Positions 30,731 through 40,630 of a stretch of 64,000 nucleotides of DNA are shown here, in pieces. Below the pieces are notes generated by a model. That model ran no database searches. It had not been told where the DNA came from and saw only the letters and a list, made by a program, of their open reading frames with translations. Made by a program: the position numbers and the translations under genes. The DNA lies in contig JACKAQ010000001.1 in assembly GCA_020634975.1 (NCBI GenBank), forward strand, positions 1 through 64,000, read 5' to 3'. This DNA comes from JACKAQ01 sp020634975 [NCBI: Calditrichia bacterium]. GTDB taxonomy: Bacteria > Calditrichota > Calditrichia > RBG-13-44-9. Every line of letters begins with the position of its first letter. The first letter of the stretch is position 1.

Positions 30731-31992
30731 CTTCTCAGCGCCAGATTTTCCCGCCAGTTATACGGGCGTTTCTTACGCAATACCAAATTATGCGCTTTCA
30801 ACCGGATGGAATTGATGTTGATAAACCCGGTCGAATCGGTTGCATCAAACCCGCCTTCTTCTTCCATGCTGGACAATTCTTTGTCATACAACGATGTCGG
30901 CGATTCCCGCCCGATGACCTGCACATTTCCTTTATATAACGCCACCATCACCCGGCCGTCGATGTATTCCTGGCTTTTGTTGAATGCGCTCATGATAAAA
31001 TCCATTTCCGGCGAAAACCAGAAGCCGTTGTAAATCAGCTCGGCAAATTTTGGGATCATCATATCGCGCAAATGCATCACTTCTTTGTCCATCGCCAATC
31101 CTTCGAGATCGCGGTGAGCTACCCAAAGCACCGTTGCGCCGGGCGTTTCGTAAATCCCGCGCGATTTGATGCCAATAAAACGGTTCTCCACCAAATCCAC
31201 TCGACCGATAGCATTTTCGCCAGCAATTTTATTGAGATAATTGAACATTTCCAGCGGCGAATCGTGGGTGATGTCGTTGGTGTGGTCGATAACGGCAACA
31301 GGTATGCCATCCATAAAATGGATTTCCAGCACAGTTTCGCTGTCCGGCGCGTCCATCGGCGAAACGCTTTTGCTGAACACATTTTCTTCCGGGCGCAATT
31401 TCGGGTCTTCCAAAATACCCGCTTCATGACTGATGTGCATCAAATTTTCATCTTCGCTATACGGCTTTTTTGTGGTTGCAGTTATCGCAATACCGTGCTT
31501 TGTGGCGTAGTTGATCAAATCTGTCCGCCCTTTGAACTGCCCCAGAAATTCGGGATCGCGCCACGGGGCAATCACTTTAATTCCCGGATTCAGCGCGTAA
31601 CAGGTCATCTCGAAACGCACCTGATCGTTACCTTTGCCGGTCGCGCCGTGTGCAACAAAACCGGCACCTTCTTTTTCAGCGATTTCGATCTGGCGTTTAG
31701 CCAAACAGGGTCGTGCCAGCGATGTGCCCAACAAATAGCGACCTTCGTAAATCGCGTTGCCGCGCAGCGCCGGGAAAATGTATTTCGTGACAAATTCCTC
31801 CCGCAAATCTTCCACATACACTTTGGTTGCGCCGGTAGCCATCGCCTTTTTTTCAACTGCCGCAAAATCTTCGGTTTGCCCGATGTTCCCCACAAAACAG
31901 ATCACTTCGTAGCCTTTGTTGGCCAGCCATTTCAGGATTACAGAGGTATCCAGACCGCCGCTATACGCTAAAATCACTTTTGGTTTTGACAT
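30727..31992 (-). CDS. argG: argininosuccinate synthase
   Basis: Cytosolic enzyme joining citrulline and aspartate with ATP to make argininosuccinate, the penultimate step of arginine synthesis. The protein is 421 residues, usual for type I ArgG. The ATP-pyrophosphatase P-loop [15 protein letters not shown] is at the N-terminus, followed by [29 protein letters not shown] and the C-terminal [18 protein letters not shown]. The ATG at 31992 has AGGAG a few bases upstream; the frame is open for 31 more codons, but these do not match the family. No other arg gene is adjacent. The 3' end meets the sigma-54 regulator head-on, with the two stop codons sharing bases. Confidence 0.96.
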   Translation of the reverse strand: MSKPKVILAYSGGLDTSVILKWLANKGYEVICFVGNIGQTEDFAAVEKKAMATGATKVYVEDLREEFVTKYIFPALRGNAIYEGRYLLGTSLARPCLAKRQIEIAEKEGAGFVAHGATGKGNDQVRFEMTCYALNPGIKVIAPWRDPEFLGQFKGRTDLINYATKHGIAITATTKKPYSEDENLMHISHEAGILEDPKLRPEENVFSKSVSPMDAPDSETVLEIHFMDGIPVAVIDHTNDITHDSPLEMFNYLNKIAGENAIGRVDLVENRFIGIKSRGIYETPGATVLWVAHRDLEGLAMDKEVMHLRDMMIPKFAELIYNGFWFSPEMDFIMSAFNKSQEYIDGRVMVALYKGNVQVIGRESPTSLYDKELSSMEEEGGFDATDSTGFININSIRLKAHNLVLRKKRPYNWRENLALRS

Positions 31993-32223
31993 ATTTTCTC
32001 CTCGTTCGGTTAAAATAAAACGCCAGTTTACAACGCTTTTATGAAAATGAAAAGCGCTAATTCTCACAACTTGATTTTTTGGCAAATTTGTGTGATATTG
32101 TCAAATCGTTGACGTATTTGCCGGGTTGCAACATCAAATTTGGGCATTTCCCGGCGCAGCTTCAATCGAACCGCACGATTTCAATCGTGAAAATTACGAG
32201 AACGATTTACACAAAGGAAAGCC

Positions 32224-32658
32224 ATGAAACATTTGAGAATATTCACTTTAGCGCTGTTGATTTCCGGATGGTTTGCCATTGCGGAAGAAAGCAAAACCAG
32301 CGATCCGATGAGTTGGGATGTGCTCGCAAAAGTGGAAGTGATCGAAAAAAATAATCTGCTCGCGCCAAAATTCAGCCAGGATGTTCAAAATCTGGATGGC
32401 ACAACCGTAAAATTACGCGGTTACATGATGCCGCTCGATCAGGCAAAAAAGCAGAAAAATTTTATTTTGAGCGCAAATCCGGTGGCGTCCTGCTATTTCT
32501 GTTTGCCGGGCGGACCGGAAACAATGGTGGAAGTAAAAGCCACAAAATCGATGAAATTCAGCTATAATCCGATCACCATCAGCGGAACGCTGCAATTGCT
32601 GGCGGATGACCCGATGGGCATGTACTACCGGCTGGTTGATGCAACGATGGAAGAATAA
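32224..32658 (+). CDS. exported DUF3299-family protein
   Basis: 144-residue protein with a signal peptide (about 1-20, GWFAIAEE), so periplasmic. It fits DUF3299: the core has TTVKLRGYMMPLDQAKKQK, ASCYFCLPGGPETMVEV and YNPITISGTLQLL. Family members are small secreted beta proteins with a conserved Cys pair, here CYFC, possibly redox-active or metal-binding, but no function is established. It is divergent from argG and downstream of no obvious partner. AAAGG precedes the ATG. Confidence 0.78.
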   Translation: MKHLRIFTLALLISGWFAIAEESKTSDPMSWDVLAKVEVIEKNNLLAPKFSQDVQNLDGTTVKLRGYMMPLDQAKKQKNFILSANPVASCYFCLPGGPETMVEVKATKSMKFSYNPITISGTLQLLADDPMGMYYRLVDATMEE

Positions 32659-32735
32659 CGGGAAAACTTAACTATCAAAAAATGTTATAACATGCAATTA
32701 TAATACGCTAACCAAGACTGTAATTTTGTGTTTTG

Positions 32736-32912
32736 CTATTTCCGCTTCCGCATTTTCCGCAACACAAAACCCAGCAAACCCAGTCCCAACCCCGTAAAAA
32801 AGAAGTAAAATTTTACCCGCTCACCGATTTGTGCAATTAAAAAGCTGAACACCATAATTGCGCCGCCAATAATAGTGATGACTGCCGGAAAATCCAGTTT
32901 TTCATATTTCAT
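32736..32912 (-). CDS. small two-segment membrane protein
   Basis: 58-codon frame: starts MKYEKLDFPAVITIIGGA and ends FVLRKMRKRK. Two hydrophobic stretches (about 9-26 and 36-51) separated by IGERVKF predict a hairpin membrane protein with a positive C-terminus, likely facing the cytoplasm. The start follows GAAAGTTCTCAA, a weak site. It lies just after the broken secreted-protein gene on the same strand. Codon usage matches neighbours. No family recognised; a real gene is likely but not certain. Confidence 0.5.
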   Translation of the reverse strand: MKYEKLDFPAVITIIGGAIMVFSFLIAQIGERVKFYFFFTGLGLGLLGFVLRKMRKRK

Positions 32913-32930
32913 TTGAGAACTTTCGTTTGA

Positions 32931-34552
32931 TTAGCGGATGAGTAACATGCGCCGGGTTTGTTGAACATCACCTGCGGATAGCTTATAAAAGTAAAATCCA
33001 CTGGCTACTGCTGCGCCGGATTGATTGGTGCCATCCCACAAAATAACTTTTTCCCCGGGGGCTTGCGTTTCGCTCACCAGCGATTTCACAAGATCACCCA
33101 AAATATTGTAAATACTTAGTTTGACGAAGGAATGTTCAGCGATTCGATAGCGAATATTTGTCTGCGGATTGAACGGATTCGGGTAATTTTGGTCGAGCGA
33201 AAAACCGGTCGGAACCGCAGTTTCACCCGTTTCGATGCCAACGGCATCGATAGCCACTTTTGGCCGTCCAGATTTGATAGGTGCCGCTGGAATTGTCCAT
33301 CCACATCGGCAGCAATTGCCCGTCAGATGAAATAATATCAATATTATCACCTGATATCCGGCGCCCAAACCGCCAATCGGCACCGGTTTAAAATTGTGAT
33401 CGCTCACCTCAATTTCCGTCCAACCGTCGCCGCCATCGGTCGATCGCGCCAGAAAAACGCCGGTGGAATCGCTGGTTGTGGTGCGGTCATCATAAAAATG
33501 GCGTTTAATCCGCCGTCGTCATCCACATGCAGCGCGGGAAAATACTGAATTTTGCCGTTGTTCAGCGCATCCTGATTTACGCGGATGCCGGCTGACCATG
33601 TTTGTCCGCCATCGCCGGAACGACGCAAAATCACATCCGGATCGCTGCCGGCAGGCAACCGCCCTTTTTCGGTGGTGATGATATAAACCCAGCCATCGCG
33701 TGCGCCGCCGCTGTTGTCGATCTCGATGCGCGGCAGCCCGTTCACCCGGATGTTCGCTTTTTGGGCAAGCTGCCCCTGAATGCCACTCATTTCGAACGCG
33801 CTTTCCTGAACTGTCCAGTTTTGTCCACCGTTGCTGGATTTGGCAAATCCGGTCAGAATTTCCGCAAATGGGGACGTATTCGTTACGCCTGCCCAACAGA
33901 CGTAAACTGTGCCATCTTTACCAATAGTGATATCTGCACCGCGTCCGGCGTTTGCGGGGTTGTTGATGCGCAGCGGTGTGCTCCAGCTTGCGCCGCCATC
34001 ATCCGTGTGGGAAATGTGCACCGCAAACGGCGATGCAAATTTCACAAAAACAGCGTAGGTGCGTCCGTAAAACGGGCTTTCCGGCGAAGCATCGGTTGCA
34101 ATCGCTGCACGCTCAATATCATCCGTTGTGATGGTGATCTGGTTGGACCAGCTTGCGCCGTTATCGGTGGAATAATGGGCGTAAACGCCGGAAAATGGCG
34201 GCGTTCCCAACCGGGTGAGAATAAATGTGCCGTTTTTGTCGATCGCGATGCCCGGATCACCACCGTGAAAAACGATCGGTTCGCCTTTGCAGGTATCACT
34301 ACCAAACCAGCTATCTCCCCCATTGGTGGATACATACACGCCTTCACTCACAAAAAACGGTGCAAATGTTATTGAATTCGCAGTTGCAAAAAGCAACTGC
34401 GAATTTGTTGGATGTCGGGTTACAAATACCTCTGTTTGGGTAACGGAACTTGGGTATAGCCGGTAATTTTCGCTAACCTGGGCAATAGCGTTCACATTGA
34501 AAATTACAATCGCCAAATTCAATAAAAACAGATACCTGAACAGAGTATTCAT
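32931..34552 (-). pseudogene. secreted sialidase-fold (BNR repeat) protein with T9SS tail, three frameshifts
   Basis: The signal peptide (about 1-25, NVNAIAQVSENY) leads into BNR/Asp-box repeats (STNGGDSWFG, STDNGASWS, HTDDGGASWSTPL, SSNGGQNWTV, SGDGGQTWS), the mark of a sialidase-type propeller. The frame then breaks at 33494-33498 (one base short), 33350-33351 (one short) and 33258-33261 (one extra). Undoing all three restores FLARSTDGGDGWTEIEV and QLLPMWMDNSSGTYQIWTAK and gives 1623 bases, 540 residues, with no stop. The C-terminus has a type A sorting domain (NYPNPFNPQTNIRY). Asp-box proteins are often glycosidases, but catalytic sialidase residues cannot be assigned, so only a surface or secreted role is inferred. 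Confidence 0.8.
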
Positions 34553-34574
34553 TGTCTCTCGTATGGTTTATTTG

Positions 34575-36719
34575 TTAAAATTGCAGACCCAATTTTATCG
34601 ATCCGAAGAAATTTCTGGGCAAACCGGCTTCGTAAAATTCCTGCCGTGCGGAGTTGATATTCACAAACGCCACATACGTTTCGTCGGTAATATTGTTGAC
34701 GCCTGCAGAAAGCAGCAGGTTGAACGGACTATTTTTGAAAACATCGAGTCCGATCAGTGCGTTAAACAGGCGATAACCCTCTGATTGTTCTGAATTTGCG
34801 TCATCAACATACAATCCGCTGACATCCCACATCCCGCCTTTCACAAAAAATGCGTGATCGGGCGTGAGATTGAACGATTTCGACAGCGCGATATTCAGGT
34901 TGTGGCGCGGTACGCTCGGCACAATATTCCCGGAAAAATCCGATTCTTCGTTGGTAATTGCGCCGTTGTTGCCGACGCTGAGCGACAGTGCTTTGTAACT
35001 GTCATACGAAAAATCGGAAAATGTATATGCCACATTCAGGTGCAATCCGCGATACACATCCACTGTTCCGCCGATCTCCAATCCGTTGCGGATGGTTCGG
35101 GCAGCGTTCCGGAAAAACACATCGGAAAACACTTCGAACGGCACAATTTCGTTATCAATAATATAGCGGAAAAATGTCGCTTCGAAAAGCATTGAGCGAA
35201 ATCCGGCGGCGTGCGAACGAAAAATATTGCCTTTGATGCCCAATTCCAGATTGGTGGTTTCCTGCGGTTTCAAATCCGGATTGAGCAAAATTCCCGGTTG
35301 GGTGCTGGTCGGGAAGTTATCCAGTTCATTCCCCGCTGGGCTTTCGAAACTTCGCCCGACAGAGCCGTAAATCGCGATAAGCGGCGTAAATTTGTAATTT
35401 AGCGCCGCCTTCGGCGTAAATTCCTCGAACCGGCGTTTCGCGCCACGCGAACCCAACAGTTGATCTTTTACATCAAAAATCACTTTATCGTATCGTCCGG
35501 TGAGCAGCAAATCCAGGCGGTTTTCGATGAGATTCAAATTGTTTTGCAGATAAAATCCCACATTTGCGATGGTTTCGTCCGTCAGGGTTTGGAGGATATC
35601 GCTTTTTTGCCCGCCGAGATTCACATACGATTCCACCGGTCCGGTTTGGTTCAGCAGATCGAATCCCAGCGAAAATTCATTTTTCCGGTTCGCCAAAACG
35701 CTGCGGTTGATGAATCGCCCGCTGGCGCCCAAACCGTATCGATTGATAATCCGAAAGTTGCTGGACACCCGCTCAAAATATTTGATGGTGCCGTATCCGG
35801 TAATCTCCAGTTCATTGTTTCGCGCTTTATCCAGTGCCACTTCGTATCGCAAACCGAGCCGCCCCTTTCGGGTATAGCGATTGGTGCCGCGATCGAGATC
35901 GCGCTGGTTTGCCTGCGACGGATCTTCCTCAAAATCCGCTTTGGAGAGCGAGCCGGGCAGGAAAATTTGTCCGTCCACAAAATAGCCGAGCAGTTGCAGT
36001 TTGGTGCGATCAGTCGGGCGCGTTTCCAAAACGGTGTTGACGATGTGCCACCAGTCGTTGCTGTGATTTCTGTAACCATCGGAATTGTGATAGCTATAAG
36101 TCATCAGCCAGGTGTACGCCGGCGATTTGAAGCCATATTTGAATCCGTTCCGGCGCAAACCGTACGACCCGAAATCGTTGAACTGCACCAAAAAGGTGCG
36201 ATCAAAATCCACATCGTTGATGAAGTTGATCACGCCACCCGGCGCGTTGGTGTACAGCGAGGAGGCGTTGCCCTTCACAATTTCGATGCGCCCGACCGCG
36301 TTGAAATCGATCGCCTCGATGCGGGTTTGCCCGTCCGGTTCCGATTCCGGGATGCCGTCCAGCAAAATACGCACGCCGCGAATGCCGGAATTGGAGCGGC
36401 TGCCAAATCCGCGAATGGAAATCCGCACATCGTGATTGCCGTATCGCGATTGCAAAAACAGCCCTGGCACGGACGACAGCACGTCGTTCACGCCGGCTTT
36501 GCGTTCGTACCGGAATTCGCGAAAATCCATCCGCGTTACCGGATACGGAATATCGATGATTTTTTTGCCGTAGCGCGTTCCCGTTACCACCACATCGTCC
36601 ACCTGATAAGACAGCGAATCCGCAATTGCGGCACTGTCCATTTCAGCTATCTCCGTTTGTGAATATATCGGTAAACACATTATAAATAAAAGGTTAACAA
36701 TCCAATAAACCAGTTTCAT
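34575..36719 (-). CDS. TonB-dependent outer-membrane receptor
   Basis: 714-residue TonB-dependent receptor: signal peptide (about 1-20), a TonB-box-like segment at DDVVVTGTRYG, plug domain (about 45-160, with IRGFGSRSNSGIRGVRILLDG and EIVKGNASSLYTNAPGGVINF) and a 22-strand barrel ending in FFGSIKLGLQF with terminal Phe. The sequence resembles FecA/iron-siderophore receptors. No carboxypeptidase-like N-terminal domain and no SusD partner are present, so glycan uptake is less likely than siderophore or another metal chelate. TonB/ExbBD genes are not in the window. An unknown membrane-anchored protein lies about 310 bases upstream on the same strand. Confidence 0.9.
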   Translation of the reverse strand: MKLVYWIVNLLFIMCLPIYSQTEIAEMDSAAIADSLSYQVDDVVVTGTRYGKKIIDIPYPVTRMDFREFRYERKAGVNDVLSSVPGLFLQSRYGNHDVRISIRGFGSRSNSGIRGVRILLDGIPESEPDGQTRIEAIDFNAVGRIEIVKGNASSLYTNAPGGVINFINDVDFDRTFLVQFNDFGSYGLRRNGFKYGFKSPAYTWLMTYSYHNSDGYRNHSNDWWHIVNTVLETRPTDRTKLQLLGYFVDGQIFLPGSLSKADFEEDPSQANQRDLDRGTNRYTRKGRLGLRYEVALDKARNNELEITGYGTIKYFERVSSNFRIINRYGLGASGRFINRSVLANRKNEFSLGFDLLNQTGPVESYVNLGGQKSDILQTLTDETIANVGFYLQNNLNLIENRLDLLLTGRYDKVIFDVKDQLLGSRGAKRRFEEFTPKAALNYKFTPLIAIYGSVGRSFESPAGNELDNFPTSTQPGILLNPDLKPQETTNLELGIKGNIFRSHAAGFRSMLFEATFFRYIIDNEIVPFEVFSDVFFRNAARTIRNGLEIGGTVDVYRGLHLNVAYTFSDFSYDSYKALSLSVGNNGAITNEESDFSGNIVPSVPRHNLNIALSKSFNLTPDHAFFVKGGMWDVSGLYVDDANSEQSEGYRLFNALIGLDVFKNSPFNLLLSAGVNNITDETYVAFVNINSARQEFYEAGLPRNFFGSIKLGLQF

Positions 36720-37030
36720 TCTGTCTCCTTAAGTGCACCTCATTGTTGAGATTGCGGTTGCCAATTTAGCAAAGATCCATTGCCAAACATAAGGTTTTCC
36801 ACATTGGGCGGATCACTCCGCCGACACCGTTGACACCGGTATTTTTGCCATCGGCAAAGCAGTATCAGCCGACAAAAAATCCGTAGTCCGGTGCTAAAAC
36901 AACCCGTTTGGGCAATAAAATTCTGCCACTGAATATCCGCTAAAGAAACGCGGTTCTTCAATAAAAAGGTTGCAAAATGGTTTGCGCAGCCATTCGCGAA
37001 ACCCACTTTGCGATATAAAAACCGGGTAAA
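36720..37030. other. intergenic region upstream of the TonB receptor
   Basis: About 310 bases, presumably holding the receptor promoter. An 88-codon minus-strand frame here has no resemblance to a family and no ribosome site. No Fur box or riboswitch was recognised. Confidence 0.4.
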
Positions 37031-37573
37031 TTATGATTGTAAAAACCATTCGGGTGGTGGTGTTTTTGGGGCGGAAACCCAACTTTTTGGCAAAAAATAA
37101 TACGCCGGAAACTCCGGCAGTGTAGTAAATTCCTGAATTTTATGCGATGTTTCTGCGGGCAAATACCACAAACTCAGCGAACGAAGCAACTTTGTGCTAC
37201 GTTCGTTTTTAGCGGGATTATGGTTCATTTCCTGTCGAATTTGATTATCCAACGATGCGAAAAGTACTGTTTCCTGTTCATCCAGAATGCAAAAATGCCA
37301 AACCGTATCGCCGTGTTCTTCCTGCCGGACAACATCATACATTTTGCCATCCAGCCGGATCTCCTTTTTGAACAACCACAACATCAGGTTGCTGCGCTTT
37401 TCCGGCGCATTTTTGTGGAGTTTCAGCAATACCAGTTCGTCTTCCGGCACACCATTTTTTATTTTTAATTTAATTTCCCTGCGGATCTGATATTGCTGCA
37501 CCCGGAAAACCACAAAATAAATCGATGGCTGAAGAAAAACGAACAGTAGCAATAGTAAGGTCAGTTTTCGCAT
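37031..37573 (-). CDS. hypothetical membrane-anchored protein
   Basis: 180-residue protein with one N-terminal hydrophobic segment (about 3-25), followed by a basic region QQYQIRREIKLKIKNGVPED and a soluble domain likely facing the periplasm. The early motif with RREIK...GVPEDELV recalls small uncharacterised proteins of Bacteroidetes. The remainder (EEHGDTVWHFCILDEQETV) has no recognised motif. It precedes the TonB receptor in the same direction, but 310 bases separate them. Function not known. Confidence 0.65.
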   Translation of the reverse strand: MRKLTLLLLLFVFLQPSIYFVVFRVQQYQIRREIKLKIKNGVPEDELVLLKLHKNAPEKRSNLMLWLFKKEIRLDGKMYDVVRQEEHGDTVWHFCILDEQETVLFASLDNQIRQEMNHNPAKNERSTKLLRSLSLWYLPAETSHKIQEFTTLPEFPAYYFLPKSWVSAPKTPPPEWFLQS

Positions 37574-37739
37574 AAGGCAAAAAAATTACGAAACTCGGTG
37601 CTGATTTGCAACTTTTCCAACGGGAAAACTTTATTGAGTTTTGATAAAAAATTACGGGAATTACCGACGCTAAAGTTCACCAAAAACCAGACGAATCTTT
37701 AAAACCTAACCCATTGTTAAATCTTGACCGGAACGCAAC

Positions 37740-39008
37740 ATGCAAAACCTTAAACAACACTTTTCTTACCGAAAATTTGCCGATTCAACCCACAACATTC
37801 TATACCTGGATGATGATTATTTTCTGCAAAAAGAGTCGATCGACGCGCTGCAGAAACTGGGTCATCGCGTTACCGTTTTGAAAGTGCTGCAAAACGATCC
37901 CAGCAAAATGCTGGAAAGCATCCTCAAAACGGCGCTGATGACCAAACCGGATTGTGTTATGAGCATCAACCACGCCGGATTTGATCCGGAAGGCAAAATA
38001 GTCAATATTCTCAATGAGTTACGCATTCCGCTGCTAATGTGGTATCTCGATGATTTCCGGTTTATTTTGGTGGATACGTACCTGCATGCAACACCAAACA
38101 CGGCGGTTTTCACTTACGAAAAGCAGCATTTGCAGCCGCTTCGCGATACCGGATTTTTGCACGTGTTTCATTTGCCTTCCGCAACGGCGGTTGATCCGAC
38201 ACGGGATTATCATTACGAAGAATTTGCAAATTTGGCAGATGCGACGGTGTTTATCGGCAGCACATTCAATAAATCGAAAGCGGCACGGTTGCGCCCGGAG
38301 TATCCGCGAATGGCAAAAAAGCTCTCAAAAAAGATTGATTTTACTGAACTTCAGCACGATTTATTATTGCAGGCAGAACGACTTCAACGCAGCCACTTCC
38401 CCACTTCCGCCAAATTTTTTCACTATGCCAGCTATTTGATTTGCGAGGCTACCGAGCAGTATCGCCGTCATTTTTTGGAACATGTTCGCGCAGATTATTT
38501 CCATGTTTTCGGCGATAAAGATTGGGAAAAAGCCAACATCTCCGGTAAAATTCACCCGCCGGTGCACAACCTGACGGCTGCGCCACACATCCAGCGGATG
38601 GCGAAAATCAACCTGTGTTTGTCCAGCCAGCAGCTTGGCAGCGCGGTCAGTTTGCGGGCGTATGAAATCCCCGCTTCCGGCGGATTTTTGCTCACGGATT
38701 GGAAAGATGATTTGGCAGATTTGTTCGCCGAGGACGAAATTGTCAGCTTCCGCAGCGTCGATGAAATGAACGATAAAATTGATTTTTACCAACGGCATCC
38801 CAAAAAGCGTGACCCGGTGATTCGCAAAGCCCGCGAACGGGTGATCAACGAGCACCAGGTGTTCCATCGCATCCAAAAATGCTGGCTATCGCCGCCAAAA
38901 TTGAGTGGTAAGCTGCCGCAAGGATACGCTTCGGCTTCGCTCAGCGACCAGAAAAACCTTTGCCAATTGGTCATTCCTGCGTCAGGCAGGAATCTCAGGA
39001 TTGAATGA
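37740..39008 (+). CDS. CgeB-like glycosyltransferase (GT4-type C-terminal)
   Basis: 422-residue protein of the CgeB/DUF3880 group, cytosolic glycosyltransferases with a GT-B fold. The N-terminal half has ILYLDDDYFLQKESIDALQK and MSINHAGFDPEGKI; MWYLDDFRF follows. The C-terminal half has KINLCLSSQQLGSAVSLRAYE and EIPASGGFLLTDWKDDLADLF, the Glyco_trans_1_2 core of nucleotide-sugar binding. The last 20-30 residues do not belong to the family: they read through a palindromic repeat (38973-38993), so the natural end was probably nearer residue 390. The only plus-strand gene in this area, it faces the end of the polysaccharide operon head-on and may add a sugar to the same glycan. Confidence 0.83.
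   Translation: MQNLKQHFSYRKFADSTHNILYLDDDYFLQKESIDALQKLGHRVTVLKVLQNDPSKMLESILKTALMTKPDCVMSINHAGFDPEGKIVNILNELRIPLLMWYLDDFRFILVDTYLHATPNTAVFTYEKQHLQPLRDTGFLHVFHLPSATAVDPTRDYHYEEFANLADATVFIGSTFNKSKAARLRPEYPRMAKKLSKKIDFTELQHDLLLQAERLQRSHFPTSAKFFHYASYLICEATEQYRRHFLEHVRADYFHVFGDKDWEKANISGKIHPPVHNLTAAPHIQRMAKINLCLSSQQLGSAVSLRAYEIPASGGFLLTDWKDDLADLFAEDEIVSFRSVDEMNDKIDFYQRHPKKRDPVIRKARERVINEHQVFHRIQKCWLSPPKLSGKLPQGYASASLSDQKNLCQLVIPASGRNLRIE
38973..38993. repeat. palindromic repeat at the 3' end of the CgeB-like gene
   Basis: Arms ATTCCTGC (38973-38980) and GCAGGAAT (38986-38993) flank a 5-base loop. This and the following bases look like a dispersed REP-type element found in many environmental genomes. 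It is translated in frame as the tail LVIPASGRNLRIE. Confidence 0.7.
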
Positions 39009-39031
39009 CAGAATCAATCCGATCAATAGTC

Positions 39032-39062
39032 AAAAAAAAAGCCCGGCAATAAGCACCGGGCT
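39032..39062 (-). terminator. intrinsic terminator of the polysaccharide operon
   Basis: On the minus strand AGCCCGG and CCGGGCT (39056-39062 and 39040-39046) pair with a 9-base loop and are followed by nine T (39032-39040). It lies about 40 bases after the stop of the last minus-strand gene. The A-run on the plus strand side makes it a leftward terminator. Confidence 0.9.
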
Positions 39063-39098
39063 AAACATATCTAATTTCGAATTTCAAATTTCAACCAA

Positions 39099-40550
39099 TC
39101 AAACCATATCGTAAACCACATCCAGATTTGGTTTGCGATGGCTGATCACCCTGCCCTGCATATCTTCGGGAATTTCCACACCAAACAAATCCAGCACCGT
39201 TGGCGCGATGTCCATCAATTGAGCACCGGTAATTTCCTGCCCTTTTCCGGGGTTTGCCGGATCGTGCAAAATGAACATCCCGTTTTGTGCGTGGTTACAG
39301 GAATCCGGTCCGGTGTCGTTGTCGAACGTGTAAAAACTGCCATGCCCGACAGAGCCCACCGAACGCCACAGCAAATCACCAAAATAGACCATCAAATCCG
39401 GCGCTACGTTGTTCACTTTTTTGTAAAGTTCCTCCGGTTTGAAGGTTTTGGTTGGCAACGGATTGCCGTTGTGATCGGGAATTGCGCGGATTTTCGCGGC
39501 AAATTCATCGCGGAACGATTCGTATTCGCTTTGCGGAATAATGCCGTTCGGCTCGCGGCCCTCAACATTGAAAAAAATACGGGCGTAATAGCCGCCACTG
39601 CCCCATACCTTGGTGCGTTTCCAGTCTACTTTCAGCTTTTCGAAAGACACCGGTTTGTCCATCGGCGGATCATTTTCGAATGCCAGATAGCCGTTTTTCC
39701 ACAGCCATTCGTTGATGCAAATACCGCCATCCAGCCGTTTTGCACCGTGATCGGAAACGACAATTACCGCGGTATTTTCATCGATCTGGTTGAGCCACTG
39801 CCCGATTTTCGTATCGATGAACACGTAATAATCGTGAATGGCATTCTCAAATTCGCTGCCCGGCTGATATTTGAAATGCTGCGGATCGTGGTAATCCCAA
39901 AATCCGTGGTGAATCCGATCGGTGCCGATTTCCATCAGCATGAAAAAATCCCACGGTTTGTTTTTGAGGCAGTAATCAACCACGTTGAAGCGCCGTTCGG
40001 TCATTTCGTAAATTTGGCTGAGCAGCCATTCTTTGTCGTTGGTGCGGAATTTTTTGACATCAAAATCGTATTCCGGTTCGAGATTTAGCACCTCATTTTT
40101 GAACGCGGGTGGCCAGGTGAATTCAGCGTTGGTATCAGGCGTCAAAAATCCGGAAATCAGGTGTCCGTTGAGCGGCTTTACCGGATAGGTTTGCGGCACG
40201 CCGATCACCACATTTTGCAAATCCGCTGCGCTGAGATAATCCCACACCCGCTTCTCTTTTACGTAATCGCCGTTGGCGACAAACATTTTGTCGTACGAAT
40301 AATCCGAGCGGTTGCGGAAGCCGTAAATGCCCAACACACCGGGATCTTTGGACGACAGCATCGAGCTCCACGCCGGAACTGTAATCGCCGGAATTGCAGA
40401 ACTTAACTCGCCCCAAACGCCTTCGGTCATCAGTTTTCGCAGGTTGGGCAAATCATCGCGCCAGCGATGAAACACCAGTTCCGGTGCCGCACAATCCAAC
40501 CCGATAACAAACACTTTTTTCTTCTTTTTGAAAAAATTAAACAGCCCCAT
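39099..40550 (-). CDS. type I phosphodiesterase/alkaline-phosphatase superfamily protein
   Basis: 483-residue enzyme of the alkaline phosphatase superfamily (nucleotide pyrophosphatase/phosphodiesterase branch). The N-terminus KKVFVIGLDCAAPELVF provides the first metal Asp. The predicted nucleophile Thr is in AITVPAWSSMLS. DRIHHGFWDYHD, VVSDHGAKRLDGG and GHGSFYTFDND provide the remaining metal ligands. No signal peptide, but MGLFNFFKKKKK is a basic start, so it is probably cytosolic or peripheral. It is the last gene before the terminator of the polysaccharide operon, with about 80 bases to the preceding gene. A role in hydrolysing lipid-linked or nucleotide-linked intermediates is possible. 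Confidence 0.85.
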   Translation of the reverse strand: MGLFNFFKKKKKVFVIGLDCAAPELVFHRWRDDLPNLRKLMTEGVWGELSSAIPAITVPAWSSMLSSKDPGVLGIYGFRNRSDYSYDKMFVANGDYVKEKRVWDYLSAADLQNVVIGVPQTYPVKPLNGHLISGFLTPDTNAEFTWPPAFKNEVLNLEPEYDFDVKKFRTNDKEWLLSQIYEMTERRFNVVDYCLKNKPWDFFMLMEIGTDRIHHGFWDYHDPQHFKYQPGSEFENAIHDYYVFIDTKIGQWLNQIDENTAVIVVSDHGAKRLDGGICINEWLWKNGYLAFENDPPMDKPVSFEKLKVDWKRTKVWGSGGYYARIFFNVEGREPNGIIPQSEYESFRDEFAAKIRAIPDHNGNPLPTKTFKPEELYKKVNNVAPDLMVYFGDLLWRSVGSVGHGSFYTFDNDTGPDSCNHAQNGMFILHDPANPGKGQEITGAQLMDIAPTVLDLFGVEIPEDMQGRVISHRKPNLDVVYDMV

Positions 40551-40630
40551 TAATGTTCACCTCTTGTTTCAATTCTCTATTTTTTGCGATTATCTTCGTC
40601 ACAAATGAGCACAAATCCTCACAAATAATT

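Noticed and set aside
31072-31971. Open frame of about 300 codons opposite argG
   Set aside because: Composition is that of a reverse-complement shadow; argG is certain.
35460-36662. Long open frame antisense to the TonB receptor (about 400 codons)
   Set aside because: It mirrors the coding strand of a clear TonB receptor, has no ribosome site and no domain; a shadow frame.
36925-36945. GCCACTG, as in the cobalamin riboswitch core, near the TonB receptor
   Set aside because: It is on the strand opposite to the receptor gene and the rest of the riboswitch is absent.
39138-40088. Open frame of about 316 codons opposite the phosphodiesterase-fold gene
   Set aside because: Shadow of a real gene; no family similarity.
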